NCBI GenBank assembly: GCA_905183005.1
Contig: CAJJDO010000133.1
Span: 1 to 64,000 of the forward strand
DNA length: 64,000 bases
Direction: 5' to 3'
Source: Paramecium pentaurelia
Taxonomy: Eukaryota > Ciliophora > Oligohymenophorea > Peniculida > Parameciidae
Part shown: positions 24,768-37,040 of the stretch, one piece after another
Layout: every line of letters starts with the position of its first letter
How positions within the stretch are numbered: position 1 is the stretch's first letter
The notes under the pieces: generated by a model
What the model saw: only the letters and a program-made list of their open reading frames with translations
Databases searched by the model: none
Told to the model about the DNA's origin: nothing
Program-made: the position numbers and the translations under genes

Positions 24768-25270
24768 TAGAATAATTATATATATATATTTATTAATGAA
24801 GAATATAATTCATATTCAATTTTAATTCATATAATATTCAAAAAGCTCAAAATAAATATCCTAAATGAATTTAGTTTAACTTTTAATTTAAAAAAAGAAA
24901 TTAATGAATTATAGAACTAGCTCTATCCAGCTTGATATACTAAATTAAATTTATCAAATGAATAAAGTTTGGAAAACCAACTTATAGAATTTTAATAAAT
25001 TGCTTACGAAAAAGCATCTTTTAAAACAGACTAGAACATAAATATAACTGTTATATGTTAAAGCACCAGTGAATTGCTAATGGTTATTAGAGCAATATTG
25101 AATGAAAAAGAGAAATGTTATTATTAAACATAAAATAATTCATCATCTATATAAAATTATTAAAACACCTACTAATTAAGTTTAATAAAATAATAACAAA
25201 TTTACAAATCTTCTATGTGCTATTATTAATGAAAGTGAACATAAACAAATTAGATTATAGTTATTGATAA
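24768..25270. other. Upstream spacer of the kinesin gene
   Basis: About 500 bp of AT-rich sequence between the kinesin start and the end of the STPGR gene. No credible ORF or motif; presumably promoter and 3' sequences. Confidence 0.45.
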
Positions 25271-26132
25271 TCAGTGATCGTAATAAATAGAAAACTAAGG
25301 AGCTTTGCTAACTTTAGACATCCAGCCTTTATTCCAATCAGATTAACCAAGAACAGGACCAGGCCTGCTACTATTGTATTTTTTTAGGTTTTTAACAGGC
25401 TTTCTTGTTGATTGTTCTTTGAATTTTTTATCAAATGTAAAATAGGTAGGATCATCTGGCGAATAACTATTTGGACCAGGATAATGAACTATTGGAGATT
25501 TAGATTTTGTTTTTTTTATTACATGCTCACTAACCACTCTTGAAGGAGTATTATAAGCCCCAGGGCCAGGAACATTTAACTATTGACTTATAAGATCTTC
25601 AAAATAGTTAGTCCTATGTTGTAATCTTATTTGCTTAATGTATTATATATACTTTAATCTCTAAGAAATTATGGGTTCATTTTCTATACTTTTGGATTTG
25701 AACTCTTTATTATAATCTGCAGGACCAGGTCTTGGGTGTCTTTTTTCATCAGATATTATATCAGAAATTATTGTTTTTCTTTGATTTTACTCAATATATT
25801 TGCTTGATTCTTTTGTTTTCTTTTATTCTTTAGGCTCTGACCAAAATGATTAATATTCATATTTGGGGCCAGGAAGTTTCGAGTGATAAACTTATAAATC
25901 TTCAATAAAAGTCCCCCTTTTTGGAGGCTTGACAGGTTTGGCTAAAGTTATGTTCAGTCTTATTACTGATCAATCTTTTAACTTTGCAGACATCTGGATA
26001 TATTTTCATGTCAGGCATTTCTTTCAACCCCCAATCAGTATGGTATCTATTTGCTATGGCATAGACTGTTTCTATTGGCTCCTTATTTAAAGATGAGTCA
26101 TTATGAACTGTAGGTAATCTAGGTCTGGACAT
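25271..26132 (-). CDS. STPGR/SHIPPO-repeat-like protein
   Basis: The product is 278 aa after removal of one 25-nt intron. It carries several PGP-centred repeats typical of sperm-tail/STPGR proteins that line axonemal microtubules: HSKLPGPKYEYQSF, HPRPGPADYNKEF, NVPGPGAYNTPSRVV, HYPGPNSYSPDDPTYF and SSRPGPVLGQSDW. The N-terminus is MSRPRLPTVHNDSS and the stop is TGA 25271-25273. Ciliates are rich in such microtubule-associated proteins, so an axonemal or cortical microtubule role is likely. It is divergent from the LITAF gene with 308 bp between the starts. Confidence 0.8.
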
Positions 26133-26440
26133 AAAAATAATATAAATAATAATAATCTGATTTTAGAATTTGATAATTCAATAGTTATAGTATTATAATA
26201 GGCTATTTATTAAAAGAATTAAACAATTTGTAAATGTATCAATATGATAGATAAATTATATTAATTGATTTTCAAGGGATAATTATCCTATTCTGGAAAT
26301 ATTTTCTAATAACTATTTATAGGTAAAGGTATTATTTAAATATATTTTCAGAATTAATAGAGATAATATATTAATAATTCTGAGTCTATATAAATTTGTT
26401 TAAAAGACATTTTATTAAAAATAATAATTAAACTATACTA
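26133..26440. promoter_or_regulatory. Divergent promoter region
   Basis: 308 bp between the STPGR gene (minus) and the LITAF gene (plus). Very AT-rich; no specific site is recognised. Confidence 0.35.
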
Positions 26441-26971
26441 ATGCAGAATAATCAACATGTAAGACTTGCATAAGAAATTAATCCTACTCCTTGTGAAGGA
26501 CCTGTTTCACAAGTTGTGTATCCATAACTTCCTGAATAGAACTTGTAAATTGGTTAGCCTATTTAACCAATAGTTCCAGCTCAATAATTTATTAGATAGA
26601 TCCCCTACTAATAATAACAACATCCCTAATTATAATAATAATAATAAGTTATTTACAATCCCACTGCTATATAGTAAAGTATTTTTTTAAAGTTATTTAA
26701 AGTCCAACCAGTTTATTCTAAATACCCTCACATGATTACATGTGCTTACTGTTAGAGATAAGTTTAAACACAGGTTAATTATGAAGTCGGAACTGGAGCT
26801 TATGCACTTGGAGGACTTTTGGCAGCTGTTGGTCTTTGGTTAGGGTAATTTTTAAATTTAATAATTAGATGTTGTTTGATTCCATGTTTTGTATAAGATT
26901 GCAAAGATGCAGTTCATTTCTGCCCTGCATGTTAAGCTAAAATTGGTAAAAAAAGATTCTTATTTGATTGA
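26441..26971 (+). CDS. LITAF-domain protein
   Basis: Zinc-binding membrane-associated LITAF proteins act on late endosomes and lysosomes. The Pro/Gln-rich N-terminus (MQNNQHVRLAQEINPTPCEG; a polyQ tract written mostly as TAA) precedes MITCAYCQRQVQTQVNYEVG, a hydrophobic hairpin (ALGGLLAAVGLWLGCCLIPC) and DAVHFCPACQAKIG. The two CxxC knuckles flanking a hydrophobic membrane-inserting segment are diagnostic. A 24-nt intron (about 26849-26872) lies within the hydrophobic segment. A second in-frame 24-nt stretch (26679-26702) is probably also an intron, with an AAG acceptor; without it eight odd hydrophobic residues are added. Product 160 or 168 aa. Confidence 0.85.
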
Positions 26972-27012
26972 TATAAGGATAGATTTATAGAAAATTATAA
27001 TAAAATGATGAT

Positions 27013-28329
27013 TCATTATCTTCTTGGAGTAAGGGATTTGTTAGTTGTTTGTTGTTATTTATTGATTAAATTAACTGATTTGGCATAATCATACCATGAG
27101 AATGCAGTATTAACAGATGTTGTAATTAAATCAGCTATCTTTTAATTTCTTTATGATTTCAAAGTTTCTTCTTTTTTTTGATTTTTTTCTTGGTTTGTTA
27201 TTATAATTTTCTTTATTCCATAATCGAAATCTTATTCCACAAATTCATAGCATTCTGCAATTAATTTATTTCTTTATTCTTCTTCTTTCAATAAAATTGC
27301 TCCATCAATATTATACTAAAATGTTACAAGTAAATATTATCCAGAAAGTACAAAACAATATGACATATCATCTTTAGATTTAACATAAAGTGTCTTTAGA
27401 TTTCCAATAATGGATATTATTAATTCTTTTTAATATTAGAAATTTTTAAGTCTTTTATCAAATTCATATTAATTTGTTAACTTAAAATCAAAGAGCACAA
27501 AATCACAATGATTGAATGATCCTAAATATGGAATATGTTTTTATTTTTCTGGATGTTCTATCAAAATGGAAGCATTAGCAGAAATAAGTTATCTTAATTC
27601 AGAATCATATCTTTTTGTATCAGCAAATCTTAACATTTTTCTGATAATAGTTACAAAATGATATAAAATTGAACAAAATGTATCTTATCTATATTCAGGT
27701 ATATTTAATAATGATAAATTATTTCTCATATAGTTTTAATTTCTTACTAGGTTTATGGATAAAAATAGTTCAGTTTCTAATTTATTATATCCAATCACTA
27801 AAATTAATTTCTTTTAGTTTTCAAAGATTTGAATATGAGCATAATCTTAGTATTCTGTTTTAAATTCACCATAAGTAGTCTATCCTTTTTAATAAAGTAC
27901 AACCCAATTAACAAAACTATACATTTATCTAATAATTTATTCTTTGTATTCTGGAATAATATCAACACATATAATATAATTCTTGTCAGTTGTGTTTAAA
28001 TGAAGACAATCTATATAATTTCTTTTTAACTGTAAACTTAACATATAATTGAATATTATTTTAGTACTCACATTTTCAAATTTACATTGCTTTAATAAGA
28101 TATAAAATTCTGAAACTATATCAAAAGCCTTATTATAAAATCATTATACATTTTCTGATATTAATTTAGATTTCTTGTTTAATTCAGCTAATTCAAAATG
28201 GTTTGGTTATTATCTTTTAATGAGTCTGGGATTTGCGAACTGAAGTTATTTTAAGTTTAGTATTTTATTTAAACTTAGTGCTCCTTCAAATACGAAAAAT
28301 TTCAAAAATTAATCAATATTCTAACTCAT
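27013..28329 (-). CDS. Unrecognised protein, one in-frame TGA
   Basis: A 439-codon frame from MSQNIDQFLKFFVFEGALSL to TGA 27013-27015. It is open throughout except for one TGA at codon 63 (28141-28143), between KLISENVQ and FYNKAFDIVSEF. Sequence on both sides is clearly protein-like, and the only nearby GT...AG candidate (34 nt) would break the frame. The body is globular with no obvious membrane spans (YIICVDIIPEYKEQIIRQMY; SYCFVLSGQYLLVTFQYNID); the end (ADLITTSVNTAFSWYDYAKS) faintly recalls senescence/spartin-type C-termini, which I do not claim. It may be a recent pseudogene, a sequence error or a readthrough case. It starts 39 bp after the CD2BP2-like gene ends and converges on LITAF with a 41-bp gap. 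Confidence 0.55.
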
Positions 28330-28368
28330 TTTATATAAAATATAAAAAAATTATACTAAAATTAATCT

Positions 28369-29379
28369 TCAAAATATATCATCTTCTTCTAAACGAGACA
28401 CCTTTTAAGGTATTAATTCTTCTTTTTTTATGTTATAAATAGAAGGATCATTACTTTTTTTTACTATTATTGTACAGATATCAACCAAAATATCTAATGT
28501 TTATTTTGCTTCATCTTTAGCCTCATTATTATTTTCTTAAACCTTCTAATTTTAATTATCATTTTATTGACTATTATCTTTCCTAACATTTTTTTTAAAC
28601 ACTTTTTTTTGATTATTAGCTAATTTTTATCTAACTCTTTTCATTGCCTAATTTGCATTCTCATTTTCTTCAAGAAGTTCATAAAGAATTTCCTTTAATT
28701 AATCAATTCTTAACTGTTCTAATTTAACTTCTTATTCTTCTGGTTAAATTACTTATTATTCTTTTTCTTTTTCTTCTACTTTTTAATTAGCTTCTACTTC
28801 CACTTCTACCTCTTCTTCTTCATTTTTTTATTATTTGTTCTTATAGAATTCTTCAGCTTCTGCTTTTGATGTAAATTTAGTTGAACTAAAAAAACCATCT
28901 CCCCTTATTTTCTACATCCTTCTTTCATAATTCTTATTAGCTTCTTTTAATTGTTTCTATATTTTTTTTGAGTTTTCTGCTTAAGCCTTTTCTTGTAACT
29001 CTTAAAACATATTACTTTAATCTAATTAATCTAACCAAGCATCACTAATGTAAAATGATTAATACTTTACTGATTTATCTTTAGCTTTATCGAATACAAA
29101 ATATCCACCATCATCAAACTTACCAACATCTCTTTCATTCTTCATATTAAATGGTTCAATCTCATATCCAAAATAATCTATTTAATCTTTAATTGATTTC
29201 AATGTCTATTTTGATTCATTCGATTTAACAAATTTACTTGGAGCCTCATTAAAGTTTACTTAAAATAAAATGATAATAATACAATCTGCTTCAAAATCAG
29301 CTCTGCTTCCTTTTGCTTTTTAGGCAAATTTTTTATAAGCTCTGGCTTATTCTCCGGTATAATTTTCTATTTTTCTCAT
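28369..29379 (-). CDS. CD2BP2/Lin1-like spliceosomal protein
   Basis: An intronless frame of 336 aa, close to the usual length of about 340. The diagnostic segment is at residues about 68-110: IEPFNMKNERDVGKFDDGGY followed by YISDAWLDQL, equivalent to the conserved (F)DxxGNY...DxWLD region of the U5 snRNP-associated CD2BP2/Lin1 family. Further on LEQLRIDQLKEILYELLEEN matches the family's leucine-rich helix. The middle is rich in Glu (EEEEVEVEVEANQKVEEKEK). A C-terminal GYF domain, usual in the family, is not evident. A role in U5 snRNP assembly is inferred from the family. Divergent from the DFD kinase (282-bp gap). Confidence 0.6.
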
Positions 29380-29661
29380 AATAAATAAAGAAATTAATCT
29401 AAAAATTATTCATTATAAAAAGATAATAAATTTTTTTCATTTGCTTTTTTATAACAAAGTTTTTAATTTTAAATTCAATTTAAGAAACCTTTTATACAAA
29501 AATTTGTTTAGTTTATTAGAATATCTCAAGATTAATAACAATGTTCTTTTTATCCAGACAATTATATTATTATCATCCACTATTTAATTAATGGATTATG
29601 TATTGAAATGTATTTGTTATTATATATTATTATTATTCAATTTAATATAACTAATATTATA
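29380..29661. promoter_or_regulatory. Divergent promoter region
   Basis: 282 bp between divergent start codons. A TTA/ATT-rich tract lies at about 29610-29640. No specific element is identified. Confidence 0.3.
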
Positions 29662-31384
29662 ATGAATAGTAATAGTGAAAAAGCAAAAATTGACTCAATT
29701 ATTGATTAATTTTATGGGTTTAAAGTCATTGAGGAAGTACCAGAAGAGGACAGACATTTTGATTAAGTAGTTCCATAACCAGATTAAACATAAATTTAAA
29801 AGATGCTTGTATTATTATTATAATATTATAATAGGATGATAGTTTGCAAAAAAGATAAGAGTTTATCTAAAGTAATGATTGTAAAGAATATTCATAAATG
29901 TTAATAATTTCTTAAATAAGGATGGATTTTACAAATGATGATCCATTTCTTAAACATCTTATGAATGTTGAAAAAGCAATAAAAAAGGCAATTCGAAATA
30001 TCTTATTGCAACTATAAAAACTTGAAAATAAACAACAATTTAAAGAAGCCTGTGATAAATTGATAAAAATATTTTATTAAGATATTAATATTGGATTTAT
30101 AACATCAACTGGATAAATAAAATCAACAGCCTATGCTTTTATTTTTAAATCTATAATAGAATTAATAAACAGAAAGAAGATTAATTTATAATTTAAAAAG
30201 ATCCCACTTAAAATTACATTAACATTCTTTGCAATAGATTCTTTTTAGTAAATCATACCAGCATAAAAAATATATGATCCAAGAAGTGCATTTATCAAAA
30301 ATAACAAATTTTTTAATGATTATATAATACTTTCTTAAACTAATTAGGATGAATTAAGGAGTGGAATATCAATCTTTTTTGTATATAGACCTGAAGATGA
30401 TTAAATATATGCTTTAAAACGAGTAAAAAATATTCTAATTTATATTTTAGAGCAAATTATAAGCAACTTAACTTGATTTTTTTTCTGTATTTTCTACAAC
30501 TGCATTAAATTCTTCAATAACACCAGATATTCGAAAAATTAGAGAAGCTAAAATACTATCTAAGTTAACTCATCCCAATATCTTGAGGTATATTAATTTA
30601 TTAATAATTTCAGACTTTTTGCATGGTGGATTGAATAAACAAATGATGGTTATTATTTATATATGTAACTTGAATATTGTTCATTTCCTGGATATAAATA
30701 TCAACCAACAGACTTGCTTACATTTTCTTATTATTATTTAAATGTTATGCAAAATGCTGAAAAAATTAATAAAATTAAATCCATTCTAAATCAAATATTA
30801 GATGGTTTAGAATACATTCATTAAAGAGGTATTATACATAGAGATTTAAAACCTGAAAACATTTTTGTGACTATTAATATTAAAGGTGATTTATAAGTAA
30901 AATATGTTACAAATAAACTGGTTAGGTTGTTTTAGCAGATTTTGATTAGGGAAAAGATGTTAGAGAAGAAAAACTATCCACAATGACTGATGAAAGACTT
31001 CCCTAAGAAGAACTCAATTCTATTACATCTTAAAATACCATTACAACAGGCACTTGTGGATATTAAACTGCTAATTATGTTAAGGATTCTCATTATGGCA
31101 TGGCAGATGAATTTTATGCTATAGGAATAATTTTATTACATCTAGTAATTGCTTTTCCAGGAGAACCAAAAAATAGAAATCATTATGCAAAGACTTTTGT
31201 TATGGCTAACAATGCATAAGATGTATTAACATTATTTGATACATGGGCTAATAGATTTGTTAAAAACAAAAGTATCGATTTTTCATTTACTCATTATGAA
31301 AATGTCATGGTTTTAGCCAAATTATTGACAAGCTCAAAAAAATTAAGTCATGCTGATGTAAGGAAAATGATTAATGAATTATGA
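29662..31384 (+). CDS. Protein kinase, eIF2-alpha-kinase-like, DFG replaced by DFD
   Basis: The product is 537 aa from five exons; introns of 26, 28, 26 and 29 nt restore one frame exactly. A helical N-terminal region of about 230 aa precedes the kinase domain. The lysine motif is IYALKRSK; HPNILRLFAWWIEQTNDGYY and LYMQLEYCSFPGYKY resemble eIF2-alpha kinases; the catalytic loop IIHRDLKPENIFV is intact. The magnesium loop reads VVLADFDQGKD, so the DFG glycine is Asp. The activation segment has TGTCGYQTANYV in place of the usual APE end. The glycine-rich loop is not recognisable. Catalysis may still be possible because K, HRD and the first D are kept. Ends 78 bp from the convergent P4-like gene. 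Confidence 0.8.
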
Positions 31385-31462
31385 ATTTTGTTATGTAACC
31401 AAATATTATTATATATATCTTTTAAAATTTAAATACTGAATAAACAAAATATTAAAATAAAT

Positions 31463-34400
31463 TCAAAGTACTTTCTTCGAATTTACTATGTCTTCTTATT
31501 ATTCTAATTCTTCTTTTTAATATAATCTTATATAATTTTTAGCATCTCTTAATTTCTGATTCTCAGATTCTTCTTCATGCTTTTTATAAGATAATAGAAT
31601 TTTACTTTCTATTCCATCTTGTAAAGACATAAATTTAGATCATTTGTCTATAATAATCTTAAAATAAACTATCCAATTAGATTTGGACTCAAAGCACAAA
31701 TAGGATAAAAAACAAGAGCACATAAATCTTTAGTCTTTACACCTGTCTCAAATAAATCAGCTATTTATTCATTATTCTTATAGATGATCATCACTGTAAC
31801 AAATACATATGCCATTGCTAAATATCTAAATATTAAAGAATTTATTACATTTATGATTTTACAATTTTATATTAATCTACTATGGGCTTAAAAGCTATCA
31901 CTAATAAACTTATTGTAAATGTCATAAATTATTGTAATTAGTAGCCATGAACATATCCATTTTAATCATTTGAACCATAAAATGTATAAATTATTGATAT
32001 GACAATAAAAGTTCCATGAAATCCTCCTTAAATAAATTGAGTTATCAATAATTTATATGGATTCTTAGGTGTTCTCACCATTAAATGATATACTGGTTGA
32101 TCTCTTAAGATTTCAAAAGGGAAATCCTATAATTGTTAAATAATTGTATACCTGAGCCATGCTAAAGAATATGAAAATATAACAAATAGTAAAGAACATC
32201 ATTATAAAGAGTATAAATTCATTTAACAAATAGTTTTAGGAAAATCTGTTGTAACATGAATAGACAAATTAAATAAAAAACAAAATAAAAGATAAATAAT
32301 TGATCAGCGAGATTGCTGAACCTTATCGAATATTATTTAATCTTCCATGAACAATTAAAATTTTGGGTAAGAAACTAAAAGTTGGCATTTTAATATCAAA
32401 TGCTGTTTCTGTTTGATTTCCTAAACAAATCTACATTGATGGAGTTGAAGTGATATAATTAGTAATGCAAATTAATTCGTGTGATTTTATGATTGATTAT
32501 AACAAATAATTTAGATGTGGTTTAGAATTGAGTATTATAACAAGAGGTATTTTTAGAAAGAAACTTTTAAATTTCTCATTAAGTAATTGATTCTTTAACC
32601 CAGTTTATAAAGTTGCATCATCGATAATAAGTAAAATAGGTCTATCATTAATATATAAGTTAAGTTCTTTACCAACATTTTTGATTTACTAAATTACTAT
32701 AATCAATATACACTGTTTTTTTCAATTTAATCAAGTGCTACTTAAAGTTCATCTCCATTTTAACATATCATAATCTAAGGAGCAGTTTATTCAAATAATC
32801 CTGCCATAGTTGGATCATTCTCTAAGATTTATGGCTAATAATTATTAAAATCAATATACATCTTTGATATGAGAGTTAATCCATATTTTATATTCACATT
32901 ATTTAATATCCATAATTTCTTAAGAACAATCATAAAAATCTTCAATGATTTCAATGAATAAAACAGGTTCAACATCTGATTTAATTTATTTTAAAGTTTC
33001 ATCATCAATTTTTTTTTGTTAATTAACCATATTTGTTATTTTATCTATATATTGCATTGAAACAATCTTTCTAAACACTATATTCATTTAATTAAGATTA
33101 TCTTTAGCATCTAATAAACTAGTAATTTGCAATTATATTTCAGATGTTAATAACTCTTTACAATCAATAAATTTTTATCTAAAAACAACAAGATACTATT
33201 TGTTATCCTATAAATATATTAAATATAAATATACTTCTTTTAGAATTTATTCATAACCAATTAAAAGATATTTTGAAGTCACTACTTCAAATTTTTTTAA
33301 AAAATATTACTAATTTTATTCTTAATCTTAAATTATTCTTAGATTTCCATTGATTCCTAAAGATAACCCATATTCCAAAATTCTTTTTTAAGTAGCAATA
33401 TCCTCTTCACTTTTTTAGGAAGTTTGAAAAGCTAAGAGTGCAAATTTAACTTCTTATTAGCAGAAAATTAAATCATCAATATCTTCAATAGGGGTAACTG
33501 TTACTAAATCATTAAGATTGATTTCATCAGATTATTTATTTAATAAGATGTTATTGACTACTAAACTTTGTCTAGTTAATAGATTTAAATCAGTTAATAT
33601 AAATTTGGCTCTGGCCATATTAGCTAAGGAATTACTATTTATAATTTCAACTTTCTTTCCAGAAATATCAACACTATAAAAAAAATTAATAATTTCTTTT
33701 ACTCTATCAGACGATCATGTTCAGCTTAGAATTTAGAAATCCTATTAATTATTAATATTAATGGAATCTACATGATGGGAATTCCCCAACTGAAAGTGCA
33801 TAAAAATTATAAGAAAGTTTTCATTTATCCTTCATTCACCTTATCATCTAGATAAATATATTTAGTTTGTATAAAGTGAGCAGCTAATAAAGTTACAGAT
33901 AATAGAAGTGTAAATATAATGATGATAATGTTTTGAATATGTAAAGAAAATCCTAATTTTGGATTAATTTTTGTTTTTTCATAGGCAGAACTCTATATTT
34001 CTTTTTGTTCTTACAAAGTTTAACCAGTTACTAGGATATAGATTTCATCAAATGAATTATTGGCTTATAAAATTCTAATTTTATTTTGTTGTCTAAAAAT
34101 ATGTTGAAATTCACATACTAGAAATCATGACTGAATTAGGCTGTTTCCATTTTGATAGTAACTCTAACCTTCTTATCTTCAGAATCGAATTCTAATTTGC
34201 CTTCAAGTTATCTTCCAACACTAAAGTTTGCAACCCCTGCCTTACGAGTGATTGTCTAACCTCCAATTTCTAATATTGGTATATTTTCAGAAACTCCACT
34301 AGTCCCTACTATTATTCCATCTGTGGGGCATTTCTATTTTGGTAAGAGTTTAATTAAATGACCTGGTTGTAATTGACCTAGACTGCATTCTCTAAATTCA

Positions 34401-34918
34401 TCTTCAATATAGACAAATATTTATTATTAATCAGCTTATTCTATTGATCTATAAAGATTTATTTTATTCATAAAAGTATCATAAAATGATATTAAAAAGC
34501 AGAAAACTATTTACAATCCCATATATAATTGATTATAAAAACCAATGACTTCATAATTAATAGAAGCAATTAGTAAAATTATGTAATATAGTAAAGGGAA
34601 ATTAGCAAAACCATAAAGAAATGATTCAATAATGATCTATAAATATTCTAAATTATGGTTTACTTAAAATTTGGACTTCTCATAGAGTGCATTAATAGTT
34701 AGTGTAGATTTGATAGTAATTTGCTTTCCTTGTTAATCTAATTAGGATTGATTCAATATTTCTTCTGGAGGTAAATCATGTAATTTATTAATTTTGATTC
34801 TAGCCTCCGTGTCAGTGTAGTTTTACTTCATAAACTATTTTGCTGTGATTTTATTGGCAGAATCGATCGAATTAATGATATCTTAGTAATTTGTATTATT
34901 TACCTCTCGAAGAACCAT
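31463..34918 (-). CDS. P4-ATPase (lipid flippase)-like protein lacking catalytic motifs
   Basis: The product is about 1100 aa with the layout of a P4-type ATPase: an N-terminal pair of membrane helices (LLYYIILLIASINYEVIGFY), an actuator-like domain, a helix pair (IIIIIFTLLLSVTLLAAHFI), a cytosolic region, and C-terminal spans after the P4 signature-like FSFLPKILIVHGRLNNIRQG. The catalytic sites are gone: the actuator DGET is GGQT (ILEIGGQTITRK), the phosphorylation motif DKTGT is LTDLNLLTRQ, and the GDGxND loop reads CITNYITSTPSMQI. Introns of 20-28 nt were recognised at several frame changes. It cannot run the normal phospho-enzyme cycle; it may be a regulatory or structural membrane protein. 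No stop interrupts it, so it does not look like a pseudogene. Confidence 0.75.
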
Positions 34919-35095
34919 CTAATGATTACATAATCAAATTTATTATAAATAATTTTCCAATATTCAAAAAGACTTTAACAATAAATTAAGATTTATTTGT
35001 CTACTTGATATAGATATAATAAGTATTTCATATTTATTCATATGAGAATTTCTCAAACTATATATATATATATATAGAAATATATAATTAATTAA
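34919..35095. promoter_or_regulatory. Divergent promoter region with TA tract
   Basis: 177 bp between divergent start codons, including an alternating (TA) tract at about 35059-35077, a plausible easily melted promoter element. No further motif is seen. Confidence 0.4.
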
Positions 35096-37004
35096 ATGAA
35101 AATTCTAATCATTAATGGTTATGGAAAGAGTTACAAAGGAATGAAAAACTTTGAGCAATACAAATTGATAATCAAAGAAGCTTTGCTTAGTAAAAAAGAG
35201 ATGATAGATACTGAAATTGATTTCATTATTCGTGACAGAGATTCTATTGATGATTTGTTGTATGAAATAGATAGTTCTTTTGTGAGAGTTGAATGTGGCA
35301 AAATGTTTGATTCAATAGATATTATATTTTTTGAAGGAGATGCAAATCTTAGACCATGGTCTCCAAATGCATATAAAGTATTAAATTCAATATCAATTAG
35401 TATTTAATTTTTTTAAGGATGTGTCTTAGAAGTAACAAGATCCTTTTTGCATCATCATTTGCCATGTAAGGTTTAGTTTTCTTGATAGCATCAAATGTTG
35501 AGTGTGTATTAATAATTTTATTTACTAGTAAATAAGCGTTATTAATGGATTAAATGGAGGATAATTGGGGGATTTATCAAAGATCAAAAAAGATTTAACT
35601 GATATTAAATAGACAGATTTCTTTCTTGACAATGTAACAGGAGATTTATATGGATTTAATTATGATACAGGTGAATGGGTGAGTAAAGGAAATGCTGGAA
35701 TTCATTTTAGAAAAGCTGCTGAGGAATTTAAAACAATTGGTAAATATATTATGAAAGCACCTCAATATAAGGTTAAAGGAATGAAAGAATTAGATGCCTT
35801 ATATGTATCTAAAGAGAATGAAATTGTTTGTTCTTTAAGAAAAAATCAAATGCATCATTTCTTATTTAATGATGTACCATTTGAATTTGTTGTACCTTAT
35901 AAAAATTCATGGGATGTGCATCCATTCAATTTTGTAAATCCTAAGAAAACCTTTTAAACTTTGGCTGATTGTACGAAAGGTATATATATTTGTATTTCTA
36001 TTTATAGGACCATTAATAATATAGATATCTGATAATATTATAGGGACATAATTTGCTATAAAAAGAAAATATAAAGATACAACAGTTGTATTAAAGAATT
36101 TAATGGGATATTAATTAACTAAATTATGTTCAGGTTAAGCTCATTCAATACCAATAGAAATTGCATCTATAAAATAAAATGATAATGCTATGGATATATT
36201 TCTTGAACATATGAGTAAAAATAAATATTAAGCTCATTAAAAAACAATAAAATTTAATGTGATTACTGAATTTCATCATGCTGGTTATGCTGCTAAGAAA
36301 TCTGATAAATTAGATGTTGTTGTAAATAATGCAATAGGAAAGAGAAGATTCAAATAACAAATTTAAAAATTGCCAAGTAAAGAATTAGATAAAATATTAT
36401 CAGTATATATATATATTATTTTATTTAGAATGATAATTCATATAGATAAACTGCTAGAACTTCTAATAATCAATCTCGAAAATTTGTTTCATTTACTAAT
36501 ACTTAAAATGGATTAAATTCCCCTTTAAAAGGTTAAACATTAACTTAATTTGATGATCAAATTGAATAAAAACCATAATTTCATAAAACATCTGGTGAAA
36601 TAATGAAATTACTTCATCCATCAATTGATGATTCTTTAGTTGAATCAAATAATAAATAAATGTGGGTCCCTGGATTTTTATCTTAAAATAGGGGAATTAA
36701 ATTATCAAATCATAATCCAAAAGAATGTTGGAATTAAAAGTTAAATTTAAGAAAACCATTCTAAAATCCTTTGCAAATTGAAACATAATTTGATAATATT
36801 TATAAAACATAGAAATAACTTGAATTAGAAGAGGAAAGAGAGAAAAACAAAAAAATCATAGGAACTAAACAATTTCGTTGTGGCACTCCTGCATAATCTA
36901 ATTTGATTACAACATATATCAGTAGAAATTAATCAGTACCATAACATCAATTTAGGATGATTGAAAAAGTAAAATGGATATCTCCACAAGATTTTAAAGT
37001 TTGA
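35096..37004 (+). CDS. Conserved-looking protein with amidotransferase-like N-terminal domain
   Basis: The product is 602 aa after removal of introns of 23, 23, 28 and 26 nt. The first about 200 residues look like a Rossmann/flavodoxin-like fold of class I amidotransferase type: MKILIINGYGKSYKGMKNFE, SIDIIFFEGDANLRPWSPNA, and KILFASSFAMQGLVFLIASN, where the expected nucleophile Cys is Ser or Ala, so glutaminase activity is unlikely. The next region (TGDLYGFNYDTGEW, NSWDVHPFNFV) is globular. The C-terminal 250 aa are Asn/Gln/Ser-rich and basic. No exact family is recalled; a structural or cytoskeletal role is possible. Ends 36 bp from the convergent stomatin gene. Confidence 0.65.
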
Positions 37005-37040
37005 ATTATATATCTATCTTATTATAATAACAAAATAGTC

